A stretch of DNA of 64,000 bases from Ridgeia piscesae. Lineage: Eukaryota; Annelida; Polychaeta; Sabellida; Siboglinidae. Position numbers and translations under genes: made by a program. Under the pieces are notes generated by a model. It saw only the letters and a list, made by a program, of their open reading frames with translations, was not told where the DNA came from and ran no database searches. Below, in pieces: positions 1-10,300 of the stretch; within the stretch, counting starts at the first letter, position 1; the number at the start of each line of letters is the position of its first letter. The DNA lies in contig JAODUO010000132.1 in assembly GCA_025642075.2 (NCBI GenBank), forward strand, positions 255,001-319,000, written 5' to 3'.

Positions 1-415
1 CTACTAATACTGCTGCTGCTGCTGCTGCTGCTGCTGCCATTACTACTACTACTACTACTACTAATCTGCTGCTGCTACTGCTACTACTACTACTACTACT
101 GCTACTGCTGCTGCTGCTGCTGCTACTACTGCTACTGCTACTGCTACTGCTACTGCTACTGCTACTGCTACTGCTACTGCTACTGCTACTACTACTACTA
201 CTACCACTACCACTACCACTACCACTACCACTACCACTACCACCACCACCACGACCACGACCACTACCACTACCACTACCACTACCACTACCACTACCAC
301 TACCACTACCACTACCACTACCACTACCACTACCACTACCACTACCACTACCACTACCACTACCACTACCACTACCACTACCACTACCACTACCACTACT
401 ACTACTACTACTACT
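1..415. repeat. Triplet/hexamer microsatellite (CTA/CTG, then CCACTA)
   Basis: Starts as mixed CTA and CTG triplets, becomes CTACTG hexamers around 120-190, and then a long CCACTA hexamer tract to about 395 before ending in CTA triplets. It directly abuts the 3' end of a minus-strand SINE, so it reads as an expanded SINE tail. The long valine/alanine open frame across it is a by-product of the 3-bp periodicity. The array runs off the left edge of the window. Confidence 0.95.
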
Positions 416-757
416 GGCTTATTCAAGTTTTCTTGGCACGTTCTTATATAGCGCAGTATCCAGTCCTCAGGACCGTTCAAAGCGCTTTACACTTTACTTC
501 ACTTACAGACCTGTTCAATCAGACACCATCTCGGCTTCTCTGGGAAGCATCCAGTCATATGCTACAATTAATGCGCGAAGGCTGCTCGAACACATATCCA
601 CCACTGTATATAGCCAGGTACTCATTTATACAGCTGAGTGAATTGGAGCAATGTAGAGTGTAAAAAATTGCCCAAGGTTTTAACACCGCTGAACAGGATT
701 CGAACCCGGGTTCTCGTAGTCGAGAGTCCGAAGCTCTACCCATGAGCCATTGCGCTC
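416..757 (-). mobile_element. tRNA-derived SINE, full length, minus strand
   Basis: Read on the minus strand, the element starts with a tRNA-like head (690-757). This has an A-box-like TGGCTCATGGGTAG (736-749) and a B box GGTTCGAATCC (696-706). A central body follows, including GAGTACCTGGCTATATACAG. The 3' end holds AAAGCGCTTTGA and GCGCTATATAAGAACG, and the microsatellite at 1-415 follows. The layout of Pol III head, conserved body and repeat tail is that of invertebrate SINEs, and the body resembles the META-type SINEs described in molluscs (recognised from memory). A more diverged relative lies at 25130-25360. It is not a functional tRNA gene, because the head reads straight into SINE body. 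Confidence 0.8.
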
Positions 758-1055
758 TAATCGAGTACGATCACAATGGTGCCCACGATAATCGATATCT
801 GGAAAGCTGATGGACAATGAACTAACAGCATACACACTACACATAGGTCTACCCTATCGAACAGACTGTGTAGTCTGGGCGAATGTGGAGACCTCAAGGT
901 ACTAGGAGTACATGTTGCACGTACTAGGAGGTACCTGTTGCACCGCGGTATTTGTGGCGACCGTAGATTTACGATTGCTTTAGTTTCTGACTGGACAAGA
1001 ACACCAATCCTCTCCAACGTGTCTTTCACATTTCGAGAAAAAAAATTGGCACGTT
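758..1055. other. Unique sequence between SINE and satellite block
   Basis: No gene is seen. The only structure noted is a short, imperfect direct duplication at about 898-944, with GTACTAGGAG followed by TGTTGCAC in both copies. Confidence 0.6.
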
Positions 1056-1400
1056 TGTCACTCACTCACTCACTCACTCACTCACTCACTCAGTCAGTCA
1101 GTCACACACTCACACACTCACACACTCACACACTCACACACTCACACACTCACACACTCACACACTCACACACTCACACACTCACACACTCACACACTCA
1201 CACACTCACACACTCACACACTCACACACTCACACACTCACACACTCACACACTCACACACTACACACACTCACACACTCACACACTCACACACTCACAC
1301 ACTCACACACTCACACACTCACACACTCACACACTCACACACTCACACACTCACACACTCACACACTCACACACTCACACACTCACACACTCACACACTC
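1056..1400. repeat. CACT tetramer array passing into an 8-bp ACTCACAC array
   Basis: CACT tetramers (about 1058-1092) and a few CAGT units lead into a nearly perfect 8-bp ACTCACAC array reaching 1400, with a single one-unit irregularity near 1261. Eight base pairs times three gives a Leu-Thr-His-Ser-His-Thr frame that stays open. This is a repeat artefact and not a gene. Confidence 0.95.
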
Positions 1401-2773
1401 ACTTACTAACTCACCAACCCAGTTATTTACTCATTCGCTTGCGCACACCCTCATTCACCGTCCCATTTACTCCTCCGGCCGCTGACTCAGTTTTTCACTC
1501 GCTCATTCATTAACTCCGCCACCCACTCATACACTCACACATGCACTGGCGTACTCATTTGCTCCTACACGCCCACACTCACTCTATTTTGTTTCGCAAT
1601 TTAAAATCAAGTCTACAGCAAGTTTCTCCAGGCGTAACTATATATTATGGTCTACTTCCTCAAGCGGAACTTGTTTGCCTCGGCGAGTAGGGTGGGGTGA
1701 GGTGGGATGGGGTGTTCACGCTCCATCACACCCTAACGTGCGGGCGTGTAACGCTATCTGACGTCTCACATTTTTACGACTGTTTTTACATAGCACGACG
1801 CATCGCTTTGTTGCGTATTGACTTCCACACCTAGACGACAGTATCTCGATTGAACACAGTTTTTTGTAAAATCCTGACGTGATTGATAGCCTATTTATTC
1901 GCTGTGTTTACCCGTATAAGAGTTGAAGGCCAAACTTCCTCGTAACCGTTCCTGTTACGTCTGTAGCACGCCATATGGCATAGGATTGTTTGTCGACGTT
2001 TACGAAATATAAAATATGTCATATACATGTCTGGCATGGGAATCATTTTACTTAAATGCGTTTCAGTGTGCCCTATTTCGATCTGAAAAAGAAGATATTA
2101 TCCCGGTAACGTGATGTAAATATTGCAGCAGTTGCCTTGCACAACTCTGGCAAACCTGTGTGCACAGTACTGGTTTAGGGCTTTCTAGGTGGTCCAGTCA
2201 TTCTGAGTCATTTTCCGCACCAGCACGCAGGTAGTCCACGGCACGGACGTTCCGGTGCACGCTGGTGTAGAGTCGAGTCGAGTCGTCGACGATCTACGTC
2301 GATGCTATAAAATATAATGCCCTCCGATGTTTCAGAGGCGGTGGGGGGGGTACAACCTCGATGTGTCCATAGAGAGGATACTGTGGGCCGCGAGGGCTCG
2401 TTTAAAGTAAAAATGTAAATTGACATCACTATTATTTTCGTAACCGTTCATCCTAAATCAACGTGTACTGTTTCAATTGATTCGAACTTAAGAATAACAA
2501 CTTTTATTTCGAACAATTGTTGCGTGGAGGCGGCCATTTTGACGTTAATTGCGAAAAACCGTAACGTTAACGATCATTATTTATTATACATTTTTATTGT
2601 ACAGATTTATATATTTAATTAATATTACCAAATTTAGTACTGATTAGTGTCATTATTATTTAAATGTGTCTTATCAATAAATCTTTTGAATTTTTGACTA
2701 TTGAGCGGCAATAATAATGAGAGTGAGTACAGACCAAACTTCACTTTGGACTGTAGGACACTTTTTGTTAACA
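1401..2773. repeat. Duplicated core 1, copy A (about 1.37 kb)
   Basis: Single-copy-looking, relatively CpG-rich sequence that recurs at 5493-6867 with about six substitutions and a 2-bp difference in a G run (about 2341-2350). It holds the short palindrome TCGTCGACGA, a TATA-like CTATAAAATA and a CCATTTTGACGT motif near 2535. No open frame survives as a plausible gene: the 73-codon minus-strand frame (2208-2429) changes length between copies because of the G run. It is part of the macrosatellite cassette, and its function is unknown. Confidence 0.85.
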
Positions 2774-3370
2774 TGTCACAACAGGTCACAACAGGTCACA
2801 ACAGGTCACAACAGGTCACAACACGTCAAGTCAAGTCAAGTCAAGTCAAGTCAAGTCAAGTCAAGTCAAGTCAAGTCAAGTCAAGTCAAGTCAAGTCAAG
2901 TCAAGCAGCATCGCCAGGTCGCAGCGCACGTCGTCAGCGCAGCGTCAGCGCACGTCACGTCACGCAGCACGTCACGTCACGTCACGTCACGTCACGTCAC
3001 GTCACGTCACGTCACGTCACGTCACGTCACGTCACGTCACGTCCAGTCAAGTCACGTCAAGTCGTGGCAAGTCAAGTCAAGTCAAGTCAAGTCACGTCAC
3101 GTCACGTCACGTCACGTCACGTCACGTCACGTCACGCCACGCCACGCCACGCCACGCCACGCCACGCCACGCCACGCCACGCCACGCCACGCCACGCCAC
3201 GCCACGCCACGCCACGCCACGCCACGCCACGCCACGCCACGCCACGCCACGCCACAACACAACACAACACAACACAACACAACACAACACAACACAACAC
3301 AACACAACACAACACAACACAACACAACACAACACAACACAACACAACACAACACAACACAACACAACAC
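2774..3370. repeat. Pentanucleotide satellite block, cassette 1
   Basis: A succession of 5-bp-based arrays. It begins with a 10-bp GTCACAACAG array (to about 2825). GTCAA units (to about 2905) and a scrambled stretch (about 2906-2965) follow. Then come GTCAC units, broken by a GTCAA patch at about 3044-3090 and resuming to 3134, GCCAC units (3135-3254) and ACAAC units to 3370. Adjacent families differ by one or two bases, so the block looks like local expansion of successive point variants. All long open frames here are periodicity artefacts. Confidence 0.95.
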
Positions 3371-3949
3371 GACGCCTCACGTCACACACGCCGGCGGTCT
3401 GGACGCGGGGCACTGAGCAGATGTCGTCTGTTGACCACCTCCCTGGCTGACATTGTTCCAGAAAATGTGCGGTCACCGAGGGGCAAAACAGATGCGTATT
3501 GGCGACTTACAAATAAAAATAATAGACGCCTCTATGATGTGTTTCATAGGATTTCGTTGACGTTGACGGGGCAAAGATTATCAACTGCGATAACTACTGC
3601 GTTACCAGCATATACCTTTACACAAAGATTGTCCACAGCGATAACTACTGCGTTATCAGCACATACCTTTACACAAAGATTGTCAACAGCGATAACTACT
3701 GCGTTACCAGCATACTCAATCAGCAATCATAAACAAAACCAGTGAATTATCGCCTTATTTCTACAGTAGCAAACGGTTCCATGACATTTTTTCGAAGCAA
3801 CTGTGAACCATTGGTTAGCCCATTAGGACGACATATACAGTGCTTATATGTCTGCATCTGTACATGACCTGTTCATGCTTAATATAGCTATTGTTTATAC
3901 AAAAGCTTTGTATAAACAGAACCAACATTCACATAAACACAACAGCACA
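3371..3949. repeat. Duplicated core 2, copy A, with a 51-bp triplication
   Basis: About 0.58 kb that recurs at 9722-10300 almost without change; one substitution (3432 versus 9783) was noticed. Inside it, a 51-bp unit beginning CAAAGATT is repeated about 2.8 times (3572-3715; starts at 3572, 3623 and 3674). Because 51 is divisible by 3, both strands stay open across it. No recognisable protein family is encoded. Confidence 0.85.
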
Positions 3950-5385
3950 CAAATAGACTCAACGAACACTCACGCAAACCCAACCAAAACTCATTTAGAC
4001 TCAACCATCACTCGTGCTGACCCAACCAACACTCATGTAGACTCAACCATCACTCGTGCAGACCCAACCATCACTCATGTAGACTCAACCATCAATCGTG
4101 CAACCCCAACCAACACTCATATACACTCAACCATCACTCGTGCAGACCCAACCAACACTCATGTAGACTCAACCATCACTCGTGCAGACCCAACCAACAC
4201 TCATGTAGACTCAACCATCACTCGTGCAACCTCAACCAACACTCATATACACTCAACCATCACTCGTGCAGACCCAACCAACACTCATGTAGACTCAACC
4301 ATCACTCGTGCAGACCCAACCAACACTCACGCAAACTCAACCAAAACTCATTTACACTCAACCATCACTCGTGCAGACCCAACCAACACTCATGTAGACT
4401 CAACCATCACTCGTGCAACCCCAACCAACACTCATATACACTCAACCATCACTCGTGCAGACCCAACCAACACTCATGTAGACTCAACCATCACTCGTGC
4501 AACCCCAACCAACACTCATATACACTCAACCATCACTCGTGCAGACCCAACCAACACTCATGTAGACTCAACCATCACTCGTGCAACCCCAACCAACACT
4601 CATATACACTCAACCATCACTCGTGCAGACCCAACCAACACTCATGTAAACTCAACCATCACTCGTGCAGACCCAACCAACACTCATGTAGACTCAACCA
4701 TCACTCGTGCAGACTCAACCAACACTCATGTAGACTCAACCATCACTCGTGCAGACCCAACCAACACTCATGTAGACTCAACCATCACTCGTGCAGACCC
4801 AACCAACACTCATGCAGACTCAACCATCACTCATGCAGACTCAACCAACACTCGTGCAGACCCAACCAACACTCATGTAGACTCAACCATCACTTATGCA
4901 GAATCAACCATCACTCATGCAGACTCAACCAACACTCATATAGACTCAACCATCACTCGTGCAGACCCAACCAACACTCATGTAGACTCAACCATCACTT
5001 ATGCAGACTCAACCATCACTCATGCAGACTCAACCAACACTCATATAGACTCAACCAACACTCATATAGACTCACCCAACACTCTTGTAGACTCAACCAG
5101 CACTCATGCAGACTCAACCAACACTCATACAGACTCACCCAACACTCATGCAGACTCAACCAACACTCCTATAGACTCAACCAACACTCATGTAGACTCA
5201 GCCAGCACTCATGTAGACTCAACCAGCACTTATGCAGACCCAACCAACACTCATATAGACTCAACCATCACTCGTGCAACCCCAACCAACACTCATATAC
5301 ACTCAACGATCACTCGTGCAGACCCAACCAACACTCATGTAGACTCAACCATCACTCGTGCAGACTCAACCAACACTCATATAGT
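3950..5385. repeat. 42-bp minisatellite, cassette 1
   Basis: Repeats of a 42-bp unit made of two related 21-bp halves, one of the type ACTCAACCATCACTCGTGCAG and the other of the type CCAACACTCATGTAG. Variant halves (CACTCATATAC, CACTCATGCAG and others) alternate, giving a partial higher-order pattern in the first two thirds and more mixed units after about 4800. A 585-codon plus-strand frame (3848-5605) is open because the unit is divisible by three. The same array in cassette 2 is broken by indels, which argues against a protein. Confidence 0.93.
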
Positions 5386-5492
5386 CACTCACTCACTCAC
5401 TCACTCACTCACTCACTCACTCACTCACTCACTCTCCACTCACTCACACCTCACTCACTCACTCACTCACTCACTCACACACTCACACACTC
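5386..5492. repeat. CACT tetramer array at the cassette junction
   Basis: CACT units, slightly irregular, then a few ACTCACAC units. This corresponds to the start of the cassette at 1056-1400 but is much shorter, and it marks the boundary between the first and second cassette. Confidence 0.9.
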
Positions 5493-6867
5493 ACTTACTA
5501 ACTCACCAACCCAGTTATTTACTCATTCGCTTGCGCACACCCTCATTCACCGTCCCATTTACTCCTCCGGCCGCTGACTCAGTTTTTCACTCGCTCATTC
5601 ACTAACTCCGCCACCCACTCATACACTCACACATGCACTGGCGTACTCATTTGCTCCTACACGCCCACACTCACTCTATTTTGTTTCGCAATTTAAAATC
5701 AAGTCTACAGCAAGTTTCTCCAGGCGTAACTATATATTATGGTCTACTTCCTCAAGCGGAACTTGTTTGCCTCGGCGAGTAGGGTGGGGTGAGGTGGGAT
5801 AGGGTGTTTACGCTCCATCACACCCTAACGTGCGGGCGTGTAACGCTATCTGACGTCTCACATTTTTACGACTGTTTTTACATAGCACGACGCATCGCTT
5901 TGTTGCGTATTGACTTCCACACCTAGACGACAGTATCTCGATTGAACACAGTTTTTTGTAAAATCCTGACGTGATTGATAGCCTATTTATTCGCTGTGTT
6001 TACCCGTATAAGAGTTGAAGGCCAAACTTCCTCGTAACCGTTCCTGTTACGTCTGTAGCACGCCATATGGCATAGGATTGTTTGTCGACGTTTACGAAAT
6101 ATAAAATATGTCATATACATGTCTGGCATGGGAATCATTTTACTTAAATGCGTTTCAGTGTGCCCTATTTCGATCTGAAAAAGAAGATATTATCCCGGTA
6201 ACGTGATGTAAATATTGCAGCAGTTGCCTTGCACAACTCTGGCAAACCTGTGTGCACAGTACTGGTTTAGGGCTTTCTAGGTGGTCCAGTCATTCTGAGT
6301 CATTTTCCGCACCAGCACGCAGGTAGTCCACGGCACGGACGTTCCGGTGCACGCTGGTGTAGAGTCGAGTCGAGTCGTCGACGATCTACGTCGATGCTAT
6401 AAAATATAATGCCCTCCGATGTTTCAGAGGCGGTGGGGGGGGGGTACAACCTCGATGTGTCCATAGAGAGGATACTGTGGGCCGCGAGGGCTCGTTTAAA
6501 GTAAAAATGTAAATTGACATCACTATTATTTTCGTAACCGTTCATCCTAAATCAACGTGTACTGTTTCAATTGATTCGAACTTAAGAATAACAACTTTTA
6601 TTTCGAACAATTGTTGCGTGGAGGCGGCCATTTTGACGTTAATTGCGAAAAACCGTAACGTTAACGATCATTATTTATTATACATTTTTATTGTACAGAT
6701 TTATATACTTAATTAATATTACCAAATTTAGTACTGATTAGTTTCATTATTATTTAAATGTGTCTTATCAATAAATCTTTTGAATCTTTGACTATTGAGC
6801 GGCAATAATAATGAGAGTGAGTACAGACCAAACTTCACTTTGGACTGTAGGACACTTTTTGTTAACA
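5493..6867. repeat. Duplicated core 1, copy B
   Basis: Second copy of 1401-2773, offset 4092 bp at the left end and 4094 bp at the right. Differences seen include GGGATAGGG for GGGATGGGG, TTTAC for TTCAC, two extra G in the G run, and a few single substitutions near 6708, 6743 and 6787. Identity is therefore well above 99 percent. Confidence 0.9.
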
Positions 6868-8079
6868 TGTCACAACAGGTCACAACAGGTCACAACAGGT
6901 CACAACAGGTCACAACAGGTCACAACACGTCAAGTCAAGTCACGTCAAGTCAAGTCAAGTCAAGTCAAGTCAAGTCAAGTCAAGTCAAGTCAAGTCAAGT
7001 CAAGTCAAGTCAAGTCAAGCCAGTAAGCCAAGCCAAGCCAACGCCAGCCACGCCACGCCACGCCACGCCACGCCACGCCACGCCACGCCACGCCACGCCA
7101 CGCCACGCCACGACACGTCACGCACGCACGCACGACACGTACACGACACGTCACGTCACGTCACGTCACGTCACGTCACGTCACGTCACGTCACGTCACG
7201 TCACGTCACGTCACGTCACGTCACGTCACGTCACGTCACGTCACGTCACGTCCACGCCACGCCACGCCACGCCACGCCACGCCACGCCACGCCACGCCAC
7301 GACACGCCACGACACGACACGACACGACACGTCACGACACGATCACGTCACGTCACGTCACGTCACGTCACGTCAGATGTCACGTCGTCGTCACGTATCC
7401 TACGTCACGTCATTGCCCACAGTCAGTACGGATATGGCAGTCACGTCGCTAGCACGTCACGTCAGTTTAAAATGTCAGTCACGTATCACGATCGTCACGT
7501 GCAGTCACGTCACGCCTACGCCACAGCGCACGCCACGCCACGCCTGCGCATACGCCACGCACACCGCCGCACGCCATGCCAGCTTCACGCCACGCCACGC
7601 CGAAAGCCACGCCACGCCATCCTACGCCACGCCACGCCACGCCACGCTTCAGCCACGCCACGCCAAGCCACGCCAAGCCGCCACGCCACCCAGTCATGCC
7701 GCCACGCCACGCCACGCCACGCCACGCCACGCCACGCCACGCCAGCTAGCATGCAAGCAAATGATCTTAATGATAAGCGACATCTATAAGATCAGTGACA
7801 TCACGCACGTACAATAGTCTTAGCCCACGACGACAGGTGGAGCATCGACACGCCACGTCACGTCACGTCACGTCACGTCACGTCACGTCACGTCACGTCA
7901 CGTCACGTCACGTCACGTCACGTCACGTCACGTCACGTCACGTCACGTCACGTCACGTCACGTCACGTCACGTCACGTCACGTCACGTCACGTCACGTCA
8001 CGTCGTCACGTCACGTCACGTCACGTCACGTCACGTCACGTCACGTCACGTCACGTCACGTCACGTCACGTCACGTCAC
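6868..8079. repeat. Pentanucleotide satellite block, cassette 2
   Basis: Starts like cassette 1 with GTCACAACAG and GTCAA units, then has GCCAC units (about 7045-7110), a long GTCAC run (about 7143-7250), GCCAC and GACAC mixtures, and degenerate mixed units at 7370-7745. A non-repetitive patch sits at about 7746-7855, followed by a second long GTCAC run (about 7857-8079) with one phase slip near 8003. Each GTCAC unit contributes one ACGT, so CpG density is extreme here compared with the AT-rich remainder of the window. Confidence 0.93.
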
Positions 8080-9485
8080 GGTTTCAATGATGTAGTTCTC
8101 TCAACAGATAATAACCCTACTCAGTCATTGCACCACATTGTTAGTACATTGGATGATGGCAGTTAATCGTTCTGCTTGAGACTACTTATGAACTCAGTTT
8201 AAAATGTATGACCTAACACTATCAGCAGAATGTACACTGCAGTATGTACTGCCTAAAGTTGTCTATTTACTAGCGTGGCAGCTGTAACTATGCCAACATG
8301 CATGTGTCTGTCTATACATGCACAGTTTCAGATATATCACTTAGGTGGAGGCCGTGGAGCTCTGACACCAAACATAAGGAAGTAGATTCTATTCAATATT
8401 CATAATTTGCAATATATGTCCTTTAAATGTTTCTCGTAAAGTTTCATTAACCCCACAAGTAATTTAACTATATCATCTTAACATCAACATCTTCCAGTGG
8501 GTCCTGAATTTATAACCCACAGAGAAATTAATTCATAAGTGTTATAACGCACACTAAATGTTTTGCTATAAAAACAATTTTGCAAGACTTGGTCTGCAAA
8601 GTCTTCTCCCAAATATGGTCAAAGAACCCTACCTCCAGTTCATTGTTGAGCCCCATCCAGGGTTTGCCAGCGTGGCTGCTTGTGCCCCGACTGGCAGGAC
8701 AATAAGAGAGGGTGCAGTGCCTGTGAGGTTGTGCGCCCTGAGGTGGCTGACCATTAGGTGGGGCGTGCGAGTTGGTCAGTAGTGAGCTGGATGCTTGTGG
8801 GTGCTGAAGAGAAAGAGAAAGTGAAACTGACTGAAGAGACAATGAATGAAGACATTGAATGAATGAAAACACTTACACAATTGGTCATAAGAGTGTTGGA
8901 CACCTTCATGTTGTAGTGCTGAAGAGAAAGTGAAACCTAATGAAGACAACTGGTAGGAGAAGCTAGAAACCTGTAAGTATTGAAGAGAAAATTAAACTGG
9001 ATTCATGAACAGATTCAAACAATTGAAGTTGAAGAGAAAGTTAAACTTGATGACTAGATTTAGACAGCTGGTCAGGACAGAACTGAACACCTGAAAGTGC
9101 TGAAGAAATTAAACCTGCTGAAAACAGAAGTTATGCCTGCAAGTACTGAAGAGAAAATAAAACACACACATGACGATATTTATATAGTTGGTCAGGACTC
9201 GGTATAGAGCTGGCTGGATGTCTGCAAGTGCTGAAGAGAAAGTGAAACTTGGTGAAGTGACATACATATACAGTTAGTTGAAGAGAGAGCTGGATGTCTG
9301 TAAGTGCTGAAGAGAAAGTGAAACTTGGTGAAGTGACATACAGATACAGATAGTTGAAGAGAGAGCTGTATGTCTGTAAGTGCTGAAGAGAAAGTGAAAC
9401 TTGGTGAAGTGACATACAGATACAGTTAGTTGAAGAGAGAGCTGGATGTCTGTAAGTGCTGAAGAGAAAGTGAAACTTGGTGAAG
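8080..9485. repeat. Segmental copy of protocadherin intron/exon 2 region
   Basis: About 1.4 kb matching 22012 onward at an offset of 13,932 bp with only scattered substitutions. The left break is inside a GTCAC array and the right break, in mid-unit of the 78-bp array, is joined to a CCACG array. The copy at 22012 is flanked by ordinary intron sequence, so that is probably the source and this the derived copy. It carries a full copy of exon 2 (8633-8803) and four units of the intronic repeat. Confidence 0.9.
8633..8803 (-). pseudogene. Duplicated copy of protocadherin exon 2 (orphan exon)
   Basis: Same 171-bp, 57-codon frame as 22565-22735, with both splice sites kept (TCTTCAG acceptor at the 8803 side, GGAG then GTAGGG donor at the 8633 side). 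One amino-acid difference was noticed: proline instead of threonine in the middle (NGQPPQG versus NGQPTQG). It lies about 7 kb beyond the gene's stop codon and so cannot serve the normal transcript, unless transcription reads through or the assembly order is wrong. Treated as an orphan exon. Confidence 0.6.
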
Positions 9486-9721
9486 CCACGCCACGCCACG
9501 CCACGCCACGCCACGCCACGCCACGCCACGCCACGCCACGCCACGCCACGCCACGCCACGCCACGCCACGCCACGCCACGCCACGCCACGCCACGCCACG
9601 CCACGCCACGCCACGCCACGCCACGCCACGCCACGCCACGCCACGCCACGCCACGCCACGCCACGCCACGCACACACACAAACACAACACAACACAACAC
9701 AACACAAACACAACACAACAC
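9486..9721. repeat. CCACG pentamer array and short CA/ACAAC tract
   Basis: A perfect-looking CCACG array (9486-9670) followed by CACACA and irregular ACAAC units leading into duplicated core 2. It corresponds to the GCCAC and ACAAC blocks of cassette 1. The 100-codon frames on both strands are repeat artefacts. Confidence 0.95.
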
Positions 9722-10300
9722 GACGCCTCACGTCACACACGCCGGCGGTCTGGACGCGGGGCACTGAGCAGATGTCGTCTGTAGACCACCTCCCTGGCTG
9801 ACATTGTTCCAGAAAATGTGCGGTCACCGAGGGGCAAAACAGATGCGTATTGGCGACTTACAAATAAAAATAATAGACGCCTCTATGATGTGTTTCATAG
9901 GATTTCGTTGACGTTGACGGGGCAAAGATTATCAACTGCGATAACTACTGCGTTACCAGCATATACCTTTACACAAAGATTGTCCACAGCGATAACTACT
10001 GCGTTATCAGCACATACCTTTACACAAAGATTGTCAACAGCGATAACTACTGCGTTACCAGCATACTCAATCAGCAATCATAAACAAAACCAGTGAATTA
10101 TCGCCTTATTTCTACAGTAGCAAACGGTTCCATGACATTTTTTCGAAGCAACTGTGAACCATTGGTTAGCCCATTAGGACGACATATACAGTGCTTATAT
10201 GTCTGCATCTGTACATGACCTGTTCATGCTTAATATAGCTATTGTTTATACAAAAGCTTTGTATAAACAGAACCAACATTCACATAAACACAACAGCACA
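9722..10300. repeat. Duplicated core 2, copy B, with the 51-bp triplication
   Basis: Second copy of 3371-3949, offset 6351 bp, including the same 51-bp triplication (9923-10066). It is almost identical to copy A. Confidence 0.9.

Noticed and set aside
690..757. Functional tRNA gene
   Set aside because: The A and B boxes are there, but the sequence continues into a SINE body and tail, and the cloverleaf end is not convincing.
2701..3745. Overlapping 250-340-codon frames over the pentamer arrays
   Set aside because: Five-bp repeats without stop codons stay open in all frames. Several frames on both strands are open at once, which is typical of satellites and not of genes.
3848..5605. 585-codon Thr/Asp/His-rich repeat open frame
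   Set aside because: It is open only because the 42-bp unit is divisible by three. It lacks a signal peptide or non-repeat domain, and the same array in cassette 2 is broken by indels and frame changes.
8528..8872. 114-codon frame as an independent gene (also at 22460-22804)
   Set aside because: Only the middle 57 codons, bounded by splice sites, look coding. The flanking parts are intron and repeat, so it is better read as protocadherin exon 2 and its copy.
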